A stretch of 64,000 nt of DNA from Brevundimonas goettingensis (GCF_017487405.1 NZ_CP062222.1:3023001-3087000); one strand, 5' to 3'. Positions 46,993 through 56,663 are shown, numbered from the stretch's first letter. Numbers and translations are program-made. Notes: generated by a model from the sequence alone, not told the origin.

Positions 46993-48063
46993 TCAGAACA
47001 GCTTCGGCGCCGGGGCCAGGGCGAAGGGGCCGAGGAAGGTGCGGCCGTTCTTGAACACCAGGGTCAGGTCGATGTTGTCGCCCGCCCCGCCCGCGACGGC
47101 GGTGGCGGCGGCCGCCCCCATGGCGCCGGCCTGATTGACCGCGCCGGAGTTGGACCGCGCCAGACCGGCGATGGCCGGCAGGGGCTTCTCGGCCTTGAGC
47201 GCCAGCTGACCCTGCAGGCGACCGTCGGGCTGGGCCGAAAGGAGATCGCTGGACAGGACCGCGCGGCTGTCGCCGGCCTGCAGCTCGCCGCGCACCCGGG
47301 TGAAGCGGCCGCCGCCCCGGGTCCAGGCGCCGAAGACGCCCGCGGCGTCCGCGCCCGACAGCTGGTCGGCGTGTTCGATGACGGTCTCGATCTGGGCGCT
47401 GAGCATGCCGTTGCGGGTCATGCCCTCGACCGGGCCGTGCGGACGGCCCTCGGCCTCCACCAGGCGGAACAGCATGTCGACGCTGTTCTCCACGCCGGGC
47501 GTGCCCGCCGGGGCCAGATGCGGCCGCAGATAGAGCTGGATCAGCCTGGCGCGCGAAATCGGGAAGGGTTCGGCGCCCGGGAGGATGGTGAACTCCGGCT
47601 TCGCCAGTTCGATCGCCACATTGGGCCAGCGCTGGGTCAGGCCGTGGACGCTCATGCGGATGGCCTCGCCGCGCACGGCGACCTTGCCCTTGCCCGCCCG
47701 GGTGACGGTCAGGCCGTCAGGCGCGATCAGCACCCATTTGTCGGGGTTCCAGGCCGTGGCCTGGGCGACCAGCTTCGGCCCGGCGACGCCGTGGCCCGAG
47801 GGCGCATCAAAGGAGACGTGATCCGCCTGGACCCGCAGACGGAACGGCCAGCCGCTCATGCCCAGCTTCGTATAGGTCACCTGCCAGCCGGCGGTGCGCA
47901 GGCTCTGCGCCTGGGCCTCGAACCGGGTCTTCACCTGATCGGCGAGGTAGAACCACCAGACGCTCCAGCCCGCCACCACGATCAGCAGCAGGACGAAGGG
48001 GCCGAACAGACCGGCGCGCCCATGTCTGGAGTGGGGCTTCTTCTTGGGTGCGGTGTCGCTCAT
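46993..48063 (-). CDS. DUF2125 domain protein
   Basis: 356 residues. A basic cytoplasmic start (APKKKPHSRHGRAG), one membrane helix (FVLLLIVVAGWSVWWFYLA), then a long periplasmic domain of repeated beta-strands typical of DUF2125: GWQVTYTKLGMSGWPFRLRVQADHVSF, VLIAPDGLTVTRAGKGKVAVRGEAIRM. The end LVFKNGRTFLGPFALAPAPKLF is also characteristic. Envelope protein of unknown function. First gene of the operon leading to hisC. Confidence 0.88.
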   Translation of the reverse strand: MSDTAPKKKPHSRHGRAGLFGPFVLLLIVVAGWSVWWFYLADQVKTRFEAQAQSLRTAGWQVTYTKLGMSGWPFRLRVQADHVSFDAPSGHGVAGPKLVAQATAWNPDKWVLIAPDGLTVTRAGKGKVAVRGEAIRMSVHGLTQRWPNVAIELAKPEFTILPGAEPFPISRARLIQLYLRPHLAPAGTPGVENSVDMLFRLVEAEGRPHGPVEGMTRNGMLSAQIETVIEHADQLSGADAAGVFGAWTRGGGRFTRVRGELQAGDSRAVLSSDLLSAQPDGRLQGQLALKAEKPLPAIAGLARSNSGAVNQAGAMGAAAATAVAGGAGDNIDLTLVFKNGRTFLGPFALAPAPKLF

Positions 48064-48212
48064 GAGGTCCTGTTACAGCAGAGGCGCCCGGAAATGAACG
48101 CACGACTGACCGTGCGGCTTCAGGAACACCGGCCGCACTTGCCAGCCAGGCTTGCCCCTGCCACCGGGGATTGCGCCGACAGTCGGCGCCGATTCGAGCG
48201 GGGGGCGCTGCC

Positions 48213-48745
48213 ATGACCGAAGAGACCAGCGAAGCGCCGGACACCGTCGCCGAGCTCTGGAACCTGTGGCGTCGGCTGAAGCACAACTTCCCGGCCTGGA
48301 GCCTCTTGCCGTCCGGCCTCTACACCCCCGGCGCCTGGGGCTATATCGGCGTGGATTTCATCAGCGGATTCCGGCGAAACACGTCCACGCGTCAGACCTT
48401 CGACCTCCTCGACGGCGTCGATGACAAGATGTTCGACGCCCTCTACGCGCTGGCCGGGCTCAACGGACGGCGGCAGGACCAGATGCTGAAGGCGGTGGTG
48501 ATCGGTTATCTGACCCTGCCCCTGTCGATCATCGCCATCATCGCGGACATCGAGGGCGACAGCGTCGCGGCCTTCATCCGCGCGAACTCGGCGACGGTCA
48601 TCAGATCGTGGGCCTGGTGACGGTGGCGCCTCTGACCTTCCTGATGAGCCAGTGGCGGTCGCGCCAGATGATCGGGGTGCTGGACCTGATCCGCATCGAA
48701 CGGGGACGGCCGGTTGCGGGCCTGTCCGGAACCGCGGAAGAATAG
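48213..48745 (+). pseudogene. Membrane protein gene interrupted by a frameshift
   Basis: From ATG 48213 (MTEETSEAPDTVAELWNLWR) the frame runs 135 codons and stops at TGA 48618. The reading continues naturally if the frame changes by -1 near 48600-48602: the second frame, from CAG 48602, reads QIVGLVTVAPLTFLM, then SQWRSRQMIGVLDLIRIERG, and stops at TAG 48743. The joined protein of about 177 residues would have two hydrophobic segments (VVIGYLTLPLSIIAIIADI and the QIVGL stretch) and a basic tail. Either the gene carries an indel or the sequence has an error; no slippery heptamer is visible. Family not recognised. Confidence 0.65.
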
Positions 48746-48819
48746 TCGCGCCGATACTGGTCAAGGAACGTCCCGCCGGTCGCATCCGTTTCCCTGCGAG
48801 TTCATCGCGGGAGACCGAT

Positions 48820-49257
48820 ATGGAAGCGCAGACGCTGCACCGGGGCCGGCTGATCGACCATCTGCATCTGGTGGTGAAGGACCTCGCCGCCAGCCGGAAA
48901 TTCTACGGCGCCCTGCTCGACGTTCTGGGCGTGCCCATCGGCGGCGAGGGCCCGACCTTCTTCTGGGCCGACGAGCTGTTCGTCTCTTCGGCGGACAGTC
49001 CGGCCGCCCTCGGCAAGCTGACGGGCCGCCACCATCTGGCGTTCCAGGCCAAGGACCGGGCGGCGGTCGAGGCCTTCTACACCGCCGGACTGGCGGCGGG
49101 TGGCGCCGACAATGGCGCCCCGGGGGAGCGGCCCTATCACCCCGGCTATTACGCCGCCTTCCTGCTGGACCCCGACGGCAACAATATCGAGGCGGTGTTC
49201 CACGGCGCGGCGGAACGGTCGGCGGACAGCGTGGTGGTGACCTTCGAAGCGCCGTGA
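48820..49257 (+). CDS. VOC family protein
   Basis: 145 residues, one VOC domain. LIDHLHLVVKDLAASRKFYGALLDVLG begins it; GRHHLAFQAKDRAAVEAFYTAGLAAGG and YHPGYYAAFLLDPDGNNIEAVFHG end it. It is similar in plan to the protein at 23934 (same HxAF and YYAAFxLDPDG blocks), so the two are probably paralogues. ATG 48820 has GGGAG 7 bases upstream. Substrate unknown. Confidence 0.87.
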   Translation: MEAQTLHRGRLIDHLHLVVKDLAASRKFYGALLDVLGVPIGGEGPTFFWADELFVSSADSPAALGKLTGRHHLAFQAKDRAAVEAFYTAGLAAGGADNGAPGERPYHPGYYAAFLLDPDGNNIEAVFHGAAERSADSVVVTFEAP

Positions 49258-49263
49258 GCCCGG

Positions 49264-49367
49264 GTGATTAGTGGTTTGCGATTAGTGATTGCTGGAGCCC
49301 CGACCATCATTGAGCGGCAGCCGCGGCAAGCGAAGCGACATCCACAAATCACTAATCACTAATCACT
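49264..49367. repeat. AT-rich AATCACT heptad repeats, inverted across the intergenic gap
   Basis: Three tandem AATCACT units at 49347-49367 face reversed, less exact copies at 49264-49290 (GATTAGTGATT at 49280-49290 is the exact complement of 49347-49357). The tract lies between converging genes; the third unit includes the stop codon of the helicase gene. The AT-rich composition is unlike its surroundings. Confidence 0.7.
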
Positions 49368-52257
49368 CCGCCCCACTCTCCCCCAGAAACCCCTTCGTCA
49401 GCTCCACCGCCTCGACGAGGCCCATGCGCATGACTTCGGCGCCGGGCGGCAGGCTGGCGAACAGGCGGGTGGGGGTGGCGGCGTCGAGCATGACGAAGAC
49501 CCCCTTGTCGTCGGCGCGGCGGATCAGGCGGCCGAAGGCCTGGGCGATACGGGCGCGGGCGAGGCTGTCGTCATAACCGCGACCGGCCGCGCTCTCCCCG
49601 CCGAACTTCAGGCGCCGCGCCTTGTGCAGCAGGTCCGGACGCGGCCACGGCACCCGGTCGAAGGCCAGCAGACGCAGGGACCGGCCTGGCACATCGACCC
49701 CGTCGCGCACGGCGTCGGTGCCCAGCAGGCAGCTGTCCTGTTCGGCGCGGAAGATATCGACCAGGGCGCCGACCTCCAACGGATCGACGTGCTGGGCGTA
49801 GAGGGGATAGCCGGCCTTGGCCAGGTCCGGACCAAGCCGCTCATAGACCGCCTTCAGACGCCGGATGGCGGTGAACAGGCCCAGCGATCCGCCCCCCGCC
49901 GCAAGGAAGAGTTCGCGCATCGCCGCCGCCGTCTGGCGCGGGTCGTCCTTGGCCACGTCGGTGACGACGATGACCCGGCTGTTGGCCTCATAGTCGAAGG
50001 GGCTCTCGACCTTGAGGGTGCGCGGGGCCTCGATCAGCCGTGCCGAGCCGGTCCGCATCCGGGCCATGTCGAACTGGTCGCCGCCCGCCGCCGCCGCGAT
50101 AGGGTCCGACAGGGTCGCACTGGTCACCAGCACCCCGTGCGAGGGCAGGATGACGGCGGCCTCCAGCGGCACGGTCGGGTCGATCCAGTGGCGGCGCAGG
50201 GCCACGTCATGGATGCGGCCAAAGGCGGTCTCGACCGACAGCCAGTCGACGAAATCGGGATCGGGTTCGTCGCCGCCGTCCTGAAGCGCCGCCAGCATGG
50301 AGCGCCAGCCCGGCAGGGTCATGCGGGCACGCCGGTCGAGGCCGCGCAGGGCGCCTTCGATCCGCGCCCGGGCCGAGGGTTCGAGCTCCGCCGATTCCTC
50401 GTCGAGGATGTCCTCCAGATGTCGGGCCAGGGCCAGCAGCGGCGCCTCGAGCGCGGCGATGGCCTGGGCGGCGCCGCGCGCGGTCTCCAGCAGGGGCTCG
50501 GTGGCCGGGCGGACGGCGCATTCCGTCCCGAACTCCGAGCTGGCCGAAGACGCGGCCTCCGACGTTCGGGCGCGGATCTGCTCCAGCGCCGCCATCAGGA
50601 ACTGTTCGATGGGTCCGACCGGGTTCACCTCACCCGAGGGCGGGGCGATGCGGCCCGAGATGCCCTCGCCCGGGAAGGCGGCGGCGGCGCGGATGGCGTC
50701 CTGCAGGGCCTTCCTCGCGGCGGAGTCGTCGCCGACCAGATCGCCGAGACGCTGTTCCAGACCTCGCCCGCGACGGCCACGCCCCTCGGGACCGCGGATC
50801 CAGCGGCGCAGCTCGGCGGCCTCCTGCCCCGACAGACAGGCGGAGAAGGCGCTGTCGGCGGCGTCGAACAGATGGTGGCCCTCGTCGAAGACGATGCGCT
50901 TCAGGGCCGCCGTTTCGCCGTCCTGCTTCAGACCGCGCGCCGACCGGGCCCCGTCGAAGGCGGCCTGGGTCATGACCAGCGCATGGTTGGCGACGACGAG
51001 GTCGGCGCGGCGGCTGGCGCGGATGGTCTTTTCCACGAAACAGGTGCGGTAGTGGGGGCAGGCGGCGTGGACGCATTCGCCGCGCCGGTCGACGAGGTTG
51101 GCCGCGCTCGCCTGATTACTCTGGGGCGTGGCGAACAGGCCGGGCAGCCAGCCGGGGAAGTCGCCGCCGGTCATGTCGCCGTCGCGGGTGTGCAGCGCCC
51201 AGCGGCTGGTCAAGGCGAGGCCGATCAGGTCGCCGTTGCCCAGCTGGGCCGCCTGCACCATGTCCTGAAGATTGAGCAGGCAGAGGTAGTTCTCGCGCCC
51301 CTTGCGGACCACGGTCTTGCGCTTGCGCTCGACGGGGTCGGGCCAGAGGCTGGCGCTCTCGCGGTCGATCTGGCGCTGCAGGGCGCGGGTATAGGTCGAA
51401 ACCCAGGCGGCGCCCTGGTTGCGCTCGGCCCAGACGGAGGCCGGGGCCAGATAGCCGAGGGTCTTGCCGGTGCCGGTGCCCGCCTCGGCCAGCAACACGC
51501 GCGGACGGCCCTCCTCATTCCTCGGCGAGAAGGCGTAGGCGGCTTCGGCGGCGTAGTCGGACTGGGTCGGGCGCGTCTCGTCCAGACCCGAGGCCTGAAG
51601 CAGTTTGGCCAGACGGATGCGGGCGCTCTCCGAGTCGACCGGGGCCGAACCGGCGTCGCCGCGCGGGGCCTCCTCCTCCCACTCCGGCAGACGCGACCAG
51701 GCGTCGAGGCCCGAACCCCGATACCGTCTGTCGCGCATCGGATTGTGCTGCAACGCCCCGGAAACGCGCCAGGCCCAACCCCAGGCGCCGGACGGCGCGC
51801 GGCCCAAGGTCTCCACCAAGGTGAAGGCCTCCTCGCGGCCCGGATAGGCGGGATCGGCCAGTTCGCGCAGCAGGGCGCCGGCGGCGTGACGCAGGGCCTC
51901 GGCCTGGGCCTCCGCCCCCTTCGGCTCGGGCAGGCCCAGCGCGAGGGCCAGGCCGCTGGGCGAGGGCGCGCAGAAGCGGGCGGGCCGGACGAAGGCGTAG
52001 AGCTCCAGCACATCGAGGATGTCGGACGAGCGCGGCGGCGGGGCCAGGCCCAGACGCCGTGCGGTCAGGCTGGCGTGGGCGACCATGACCGGCGCGGTGG
52101 TGAAGGCCCCCTCGGCCGCGCCGCGTCCGATCTTTCGCGCCCCCTCGTCGTCGCAGATGGCCCCCGCCCCCGGCGGCACGGCGAGCGCCGGCGGCAGGGC
52201 CAGCCAGGCCTCGGCGCCAGTCACGGACGGATGGGTGATGACGGATTCGCCGGGCAC
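49363..52257 (-). CDS. DinG-type ATP-dependent DNA helicase
   Basis: About 964 residues, superfamily 2 (XPD/DinG-like). Walker A is LLAEAGTGTGKTLGYLAP; the Walker B/DEAH-like box is VFDEGHHLFDAAD. Between them Cys residues in YLCLLNL and ECVHAACPHYRTCFVEKT supply the expected four ligands of an Fe-S cluster. C-terminal motifs GVLVTSATLSDP, LGLFTAIRRLKAV and LLGTDAVRDGVDVPG follow, and AQAFGRLIRR closes the helicase core. An N-terminal domain of about 250 residues is typical of the alphaproteobacterial form. I place the start at GTG 52257 tentatively: AGGAG is only two bases before it. Confidence 0.9.
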   Translation of the reverse strand: MPGESVITHPSVTGAEAWLALPPALAVPPGAGAICDDEGARKIGRGAAEGAFTTAPVMVAHASLTARRLGLAPPPRSSDILDVLELYAFVRPARFCAPSPSGLALALGLPEPKGAEAQAEALRHAAGALLRELADPAYPGREEAFTLVETLGRAPSGAWGWAWRVSGALQHNPMRDRRYRGSGLDAWSRLPEWEEEAPRGDAGSAPVDSESARIRLAKLLQASGLDETRPTQSDYAAEAAYAFSPRNEEGRPRVLLAEAGTGTGKTLGYLAPASVWAERNQGAAWVSTYTRALQRQIDRESASLWPDPVERKRKTVVRKGRENYLCLLNLQDMVQAAQLGNGDLIGLALTSRWALHTRDGDMTGGDFPGWLPGLFATPQSNQASAANLVDRRGECVHAACPHYRTCFVEKTIRASRRADLVVANHALVMTQAAFDGARSARGLKQDGETAALKRIVFDEGHHLFDAADSAFSACLSGQEAAELRRWIRGPEGRGRRGRGLEQRLGDLVGDDSAARKALQDAIRAAAAFPGEGISGRIAPPSGEVNPVGPIEQFLMAALEQIRARTSEAASSASSEFGTECAVRPATEPLLETARGAAQAIAALEAPLLALARHLEDILDEESAELEPSARARIEGALRGLDRRARMTLPGWRSMLAALQDGGDEPDPDFVDWLSVETAFGRIHDVALRRHWIDPTVPLEAAVILPSHGVLVTSATLSDPIAAAAGGDQFDMARMRTGSARLIEAPRTLKVESPFDYEANSRVIVVTDVAKDDPRQTAAAMRELFLAAGGGSLGLFTAIRRLKAVYERLGPDLAKAGYPLYAQHVDPLEVGALVDIFRAEQDSCLLGTDAVRDGVDVPGRSLRLLAFDRVPWPRPDLLHKARRLKFGGESAAGRGYDDSLARARIAQAFGRLIRRADDKGVFVMLDAATPTRLFASLPPGAEVMRMGLVEAVELTKGFLGESGAE

Positions 52258-52359
52258 GGCTCCTAGATAGCCATTCCGGCCTCGAAACGGAACGGGAACA
52301 CGCAACGACGAACACGCGCGCCCTTTCCTCGCCGCGCCCCCCTGCTATGACGGATCGAA

Positions 52360-54255
52360 ATGGCCGCTCCCGAAACTCCCGCCGAAACCTTCAAGCGCGC
52401 CCTGGCCCATGCGGCCCGGGCCCTGGCCGAGCAGTCGGAGCTGGAGGTCGTGTTCGGCTCGGACGGGCCCAAGCTGTCGAACGGCCTGCTGACCCTCCCG
52501 CATCCGCCGCGCGATCCGTCGGGCGCCGACAGCGCCACCATCCGGGGCCAGGCGGACCGGCTGGCCCTGAGGCTGGCCAATCACGACGAGACCCTGAACG
52601 CGAAGCTGCGCCCCGCCGACAGCCAGGCCGCGGAAGTCTTCGACGCGGTCGAACAGGCGCGGGTCGAGGCGGTGGGATCGACCGCCCTCGCCGGGGTGCG
52701 GGCCAATATGAACGCGGCCCTGCTGACCCGGCTGGAGCGAATGGGCGCCCTGCGCGCCGAGGCCGAGCGGGTGCCGATGGCCGAAGCCGTGGCCCTGCTG
52801 GTCCGCGAACGGCTGACCGGCCAGCGCAGTCCTGACGGCGCGGGCGCCATGCTGGATCTGGTCCGCCCCAATCTGGAAGCCAAGGCGGGGGCCCAGTTCG
52901 ACAAGCTGGCCGAGGTCGCCGACGATCAGGCCGCCTTCGGCAAGGCGCTGAAGGACGTGCTGCGGGCGCTGGAACTGGACCCCGGCGACGGCCGCGGCGA
53001 CGACGCCTCCGACGATCAGGGCGACGAGGAGCCCGATCCGCAGGAGCCCGACGCGAACGACGATCAGGATGAGGAAGAGGACGACGGCGGCGGCGAAGGC
53101 GGCCAGTCGATGGACGGCTCCTCCGACGACCAGACCGCCGAAGAAGAGCGTGACAGCCGTCCGGACGGCGCCCCGGCCGAGATGGACGGCGACGCCACCG
53201 ACGACGGTCCCGAACTGTCCGAGGGCGACCTGCCCAACCGCCAGCAGACGGCCGACGACGGCCGGTACGTCGAGACCTACAAGGTCTTCACCACCGCCTT
53301 CGACGAGACGGTGGACGCCGCCGACCTGTGCGACCCGAACGAGCTGGAGCGGCTGCGGTCCCTGCTCGACCAGCAGCTGACCACCCTGTCCTCGATCGTG
53401 GCGCGGCTGGCCAACAAGCTGCAGCGGCGGTTGATGGCGCAGCAGAACCGCACCTGGACCTTCGACCTCGAGGAGGGCGTGCTGGACACTGCCCGCCTGA
53501 CCCGGGTGATCACCGACCCGACCAGCCCGCTCAGCTTCAAGGCCGAGAGCGAGAGCCCGTTCCGCGACACCGTCGTGACCCTGCTGCTGGACAACTCCGG
53601 CTCGATGCGCGGGCGGCCGATCATGGTGGCGGCGGTCTGCGCCGACGTCCTGGCGCGGACGCTGGAGCGGTGCGGGGTCAAGGTCGAGATCCTGGGCTTC
53701 ACCACCCGGGCCTGGAAGGGCGGTCAGTCGCGCGAGGCCTGGATCACCGCCGGCAAGCCCGCCCTGCCCGGCCGTCTGAACGACCTGCGCCACATCATCT
53801 ACAAGGCCGCCGACGCGCCCTGGCGCCGGGCCAAGAAGAACCTCGGCCTGATGATGCGCGAGGGGCTGCTCAAGGAAAACATCGACGGCGAGGCCCTGAC
53901 CTGGGCCCACGACCGGCTGCGCAGCCGCACCGAGGCGCGCCAGATCCTGATGGTCATCTCCGACGGCTCGCCGGTGGACGACTCGACCCAGTCGGCCAAC
54001 GCCGCCCTCTATCTGGACAAACACCTGCGTCAGGTGATCGAGCGGATCGAGACACAGAGCCCGGTCGAGCTGATCGCCATCGGCATCGGCCATGACGTGA
54101 CCCGCTGGTACCGCCGCGCCGTGACTATCGTCGACGTCGAACAGCTGGGCGGAGTCATGATCGAGAAGCTGGCCGAACTGTTCGAGACCGAGCCGAAGGC
54201 GGCGACGCGCAAGACCGGCGGGGCTGGCCGCGATCCTGCACGACGGGCGGCATGA
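52360..54255 (+). CDS. cobT: Cobaltochelatase subunit CobT
   Basis: 631 residues. N-terminal helical region ([22 protein letters not shown]), a middle acidic segment of about 100 residues ([20 protein letters not shown] and following), and a C-terminal VWA-type domain with MIDAS motif [11 protein letters not shown] and [11 protein letters not shown]. This is the CobT plan: with CobN and CobS it inserts cobalt into hydrogenobyrinate diamide in aerobic B12 synthesis. cobS and cobN are not in this window. It overlaps the following lipoprotein gene by four bases. Confidence 0.95.
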   Translation: MAAPETPAETFKRALAHAARALAEQSELEVVFGSDGPKLSNGLLTLPHPPRDPSGADSATIRGQADRLALRLANHDETLNAKLRPADSQAAEVFDAVEQARVEAVGSTALAGVRANMNAALLTRLERMGALRAEAERVPMAEAVALLVRERLTGQRSPDGAGAMLDLVRPNLEAKAGAQFDKLAEVADDQAAFGKALKDVLRALELDPGDGRGDDASDDQGDEEPDPQEPDANDDQDEEEDDGGGEGGQSMDGSSDDQTAEEERDSRPDGAPAEMDGDATDDGPELSEGDLPNRQQTADDGRYVETYKVFTTAFDETVDAADLCDPNELERLRSLLDQQLTTLSSIVARLANKLQRRLMAQQNRTWTFDLEEGVLDTARLTRVITDPTSPLSFKAESESPFRDTVVTLLLDNSGSMRGRPIMVAAVCADVLARTLERCGVKVEILGFTTRAWKGGQSREAWITAGKPALPGRLNDLRHIIYKAADAPWRRAKKNLGLMMREGLLKENIDGEALTWAHDRLRSRTEARQILMVISDGSPVDDSTQSANAALYLDKHLRQVIERIETQSPVELIAIGIGHDVTRWYRRAVTIVDVEQLGGVMIEKLAELFETEPKAATRKTGGAGRDPARRAA

Positions 54256-55259
54256 ATCCTCAAATGAAGCGCCTGCTGCTGGTCTGGGGCGTCCTGACCC
54301 TGACCGCCTGTTCGGGGTCGATGGGCGTGCCGCGCCCCTATGTCCCGGCGATCGACGGCTGGATCCCGGAAGAGGTCACGATCAAGCCGGTTGGGCTGGG
54401 CGTGCCCGGCGGCGCGGCCCTGGCGCCCGGCGTGACCTTCGCCGGCGGCATCGAGATCGTGGCCCCGGTCGGATCGCCCCTGCACAGCCTGTCGGACCTG
54501 AAGCTGACCGGCGACGGCGGCTTCGTCACCGTGTCCGACGCCGGCGACCTGGTCCGGGGCGCGCTCAGGCTGGACGCGCAGGGGCGGTTGACCGGCATCG
54601 ACGGCGCCCGCGCCCGCCGCCTGACCCTGACCGACGGCGCCCCGATCCAGGACAAGCTCGAGGGCGACGCCGAAGGCCTGGCCCTGCTGGACGACGGCGA
54701 GCTTCTGGTCAGTTTCGAGCGCGACCACCGCATCTGGAACTACGGCCCCCTGGCCGCCCTGCGCGATCCCGTTCCGGTCGCGAGGCCTGACTTCCCCTTC
54801 CCCGAGAACGACGGGATGGAGGGGCTGACGGCCGCGCCGCACGGCTGGCGCGTCAATGGCGAGAGCGGCGGGGTCTGGGGCTGCACGCCGGGCGGCTGCA
54901 CGGTGGTGACGGCGCCGCCGACGCCCCTGCTGCGCGACAGCGACTACCGGATCACCGGCATGGACCGTGACCCGGCGGCAGGTCCGGAGGGGGGATGGTT
55001 CGTGGTCCAGCGTTCCTACGCCCCGCCCATCGACGCCCGGGCGCGGGTGCGGCGCATGGCGGCAGACGGGACCTTGGGCCCCGTTCTGGTCGAGCTGAAA
55101 CTGCCCGGCACGACCGACAATTTCGAAGGCATAGCCGCCGAGACCCGTACCGGCCCGCACGGCGAGCGGACGCGGATCTACATCCTGTCGGACGACAATT
55201 TCAGCGCGGCCCAGCGGACCCTGATGCTGGCCTTCGACGTAACGCCGTCAGGACGCTGA
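54252..55259 (+). CDS. Esterase-like activity of phytase family lipoprotein
   Basis: 335 residues. [18 protein letters not shown] is a lipoprotein signal with the Cys at about residue 20. The body reads [73 protein letters not shown] and [12 protein letters not shown], the repeated EGxA pattern of the phytase-like esterase family. It is exported and probably hydrolyses a phosphate or ester in the periplasm; substrate unknown. It often follows cobT in alphaproteobacteria, with which it is translationally coupled here. Confidence 0.85.
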   Translation: MNPQMKRLLLVWGVLTLTACSGSMGVPRPYVPAIDGWIPEEVTIKPVGLGVPGGAALAPGVTFAGGIEIVAPVGSPLHSLSDLKLTGDGGFVTVSDAGDLVRGALRLDAQGRLTGIDGARARRLTLTDGAPIQDKLEGDAEGLALLDDGELLVSFERDHRIWNYGPLAALRDPVPVARPDFPFPENDGMEGLTAAPHGWRVNGESGGVWGCTPGGCTVVTAPPTPLLRDSDYRITGMDRDPAAGPEGGWFVVQRSYAPPIDARARVRRMAADGTLGPVLVELKLPGTTDNFEGIAAETRTGPHGERTRIYILSDDNFSAAQRTLMLAFDVTPSGR

Positions 55260-55273
55260 GCCGGGTTTGACGA

Positions 55274-55582
55274 TCAGCCGGCGGGCGGGGTGCGGGAGCC
55301 CTGCTGGCGGCGCAGCATTTCCTGGCTTTCGACGCGGTCGGCGGCGATCTGGGCGGCCGTGCGGCAGCGACGGATGGGGAAGCGCGTGCCGGTGACCTGT
55401 TCGTTGGTGCAGATCAGTCGCTCCCGCGCCGGTTCGGCGGGCGTCGGCGCGGCGGCGCTGGCGGTTCCGGCCGGAGCCTCGACGCCAGGGGTCTGAACGG
55501 TCGTGGCGGCTTCGACCTGACCGCCGGTCTGGGCGGGCGAGGTCTGGAGGGCGGCGGCGAAGGCGAGAACGGCGAACATCAT
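55274..55582 (-). CDS. Small secreted protein with VTGxRFPxRxCRT motif (paralogue A)
   Basis: 102 residues. Short signal peptide (MMFAVLAFAAALQ), an Ala/Pro/Thr-rich spacer and then RLICTNEQVTGTRFPIRRCRT, with a Cys pair separated by 14 residues, and a C-terminal helix AAQIAADRVESQEMLRRQQG. The gene at 55703 has the same layout and core motif. Family not recognised. Confidence 0.6.
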   Translation of the reverse strand: MMFAVLAFAAALQTSPAQTGGQVEAATTVQTPGVEAPAGTASAAAPTPAEPARERLICTNEQVTGTRFPIRRCRTAAQIAADRVESQEMLRRQQGSRTPPAG

Positions 55583-55702
55583 GCTTGTACTCGGAAATGA
55601 AGCTGGCGGGGGAAGGCCTGAAATCCCATCATGCCCGAGTTTTTCCGCCGTGCAACACGGGCGTGTACGGACAGGAACGGACCCGGATCACGGAGCGGCC
55701 GG

Positions 55703-55999
55703 CTAGTGGCTTTCGTCGGGGTAGATGGTCACGGTGCGGCACTGGCGAACCGGGAACCGCTGGCCGGTGACCTCGACATAGCGGCAGACCTGACGGGTCG
55801 GCAGGGGCGCCTCGACCTCGGGTTCCGGCTCCGCCTCGGGCTCCGGCGCGGCGGCCTCGGAGACAGCGACGGCAGGGGCCGAGGCCGACGTCGGGGCGAC
55901 CGGGGCGATCATCGCAACGGCGACCGGTTGCGCGGGTTCAGGCGTCTTGGGCGACTGTGTTTGCACAGCCACCAGTAAAGTCAGCAGGGCGAACAGCAT
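55703..55999 (-). CDS. Small secreted protein with VTGxRFPxRxCRT motif (paralogue B)
   Basis: 98 residues. Short signal-like start (MLFALLTLLVAVQT), a Pro/Glu-rich spacer (EAEPEPEVEAP) and the core RQVCRYVEVTGQRFPVRQCRT near the end. AAGGGA lies upstream of the ATG. Clearly homologous to the protein encoded at 55274-55582: the Cys-x14-Cys spacing and FPxRxCRT are the same. The two genes are in the same direction, 120 bases apart. Unknown function, probably periplasmic. Confidence 0.6.
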   Translation of the reverse strand: MLFALLTLLVAVQTQSPKTPEPAQPVAVAMIAPVAPTSASAPAVAVSEAAAPEPEAEPEPEVEAPLPTRQVCRYVEVTGQRFPVRQCRTVTIYPDESH

Positions 56000-56054
56000 G
56001 GCGGCATCCCTTCTAAAGACTGGAATACCGATGATGCCTCAAACCTTCGCATAC

Positions 56055-56072
56055 GCAACATAAAAATGTTGC
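56055..56072. promoter_or_regulatory. Palindrome upstream of paralogue B
   Basis: GCAACAT and ATGTTGC are perfect complements around AAAA, in the 79-base gap between coq7 and the small secreted gene. It could be a regulator site for 55999 or the weak 3' hairpin of coq7; no T run follows. Confidence 0.35.
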
Positions 56073-56078
56073 ACTTGC

Positions 56079-56660
56079 TCAGACGCGTTCGCTGACCTTG
56101 ATTGCGACCTTGCAGCCGGCCTTGATGACGGCGCTGAGCAGGCGATAGCCGGGCGCCTCGCGACTGCCGTGAGCGACGGCGTGATCGTGGTGTTCCAGCT
56201 CCTCGGCGCGGAACCGTTCCAGCTCGGCGGCCAGATCCGGGTCGCGGTCCTTCAGCTCGGCGATCTGGTCGGCGTAATGCTCCTCAATCACGCTCTCGAC
56301 GGCCTCGGTGCAGGCGTGGGCGGCCTTCTCGCCCATCAGGGCCGTGCCGGCGCCCAGGGCCTGGGCCGCCAGCCGCCAGGCCGGGACCATCAGGGTCGGG
56401 CGCACGCGGCGGTCGTTCAGCAGGGCGTCGAACCGGGCCAGGTGCACCGCCTCCTGATCCTGCATATGGGCCAGGTCGGCGGCGATGGCGCCCTTGCCCT
56501 TCGCCGCCTCAAAGACGGCGCGCTGGGCGCGGTAGATCTGGACGGCGGCATATTCCCCGGCGTGGTCGACGCGCAGGATCTCGGCCATCCGCGCCCGCGA
56601 CGCGCCCCGGCCCGGTCGCGGCAGGGGCGGACGGGGGATACGGGTTTCGGCGCCGCTCAT
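56079..56660 (-). CDS. coq7: Demethoxyubiquinone hydroxylase Coq7
   Basis: 193 residues, a di-iron four-helix protein. Ligands fit: Glu36 (VDHAGEYAAVQIY), Glu70 and His73 (DQEAVHLARF), Glu122 (EAVESVIEEHYADQI) and Glu154-x2-His157 (EELEHHDHA). It hydroxylates demethoxyubiquinone in ubiquinone synthesis and is membrane-associated. The gene follows dsbB on the same strand with three bases between, and both follow yqaA. Confidence 0.95.
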   Translation of the reverse strand: MSGAETRIPRPPLPRPGRGASRARMAEILRVDHAGEYAAVQIYRAQRAVFEAAKGKGAIAADLAHMQDQEAVHLARFDALLNDRRVRPTLMVPAWRLAAQALGAGTALMGEKAAHACTEAVESVIEEHYADQIAELKDRDPDLAAELERFRAEELEHHDHAVAHGSREAPGYRLLSAVIKAGCKVAIKVSERV

Positions 56661-56663
56661 CCC

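Noticed and set aside
48602..48745. Second part of the frameshifted gene as an independent small gene
   Set aside because: No start codon with a ribosome site precedes the hydrophobic segment, and it continues the first frame exactly.
49347..49367. Three AATCACT units as a CRISPR-like array
   Set aside because: Units of 7 bases without spacers and no cas genes; simple tandem heptads.
49624..52266. Very long rightward open frame (880 codons) over the helicase gene
   Set aside because: It is the antisense of a DinG helicase with all motifs on the minus strand; long open antisense frames are expected at this GC content.
52360..55259. cobT and the phytase-like gene as part of a new metal-uptake system
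   Set aside because: CobT has the usual cobaltochelatase layout and the pairing is familiar in alphaproteobacteria; nothing unusual beyond the absence of cobS nearby.
55631..55978. Rightward frame over the small secreted paralogue B
   Set aside because: Arg/Gly/Asp-rich shadow; the minus-strand frame shares a clear motif with its neighbour.
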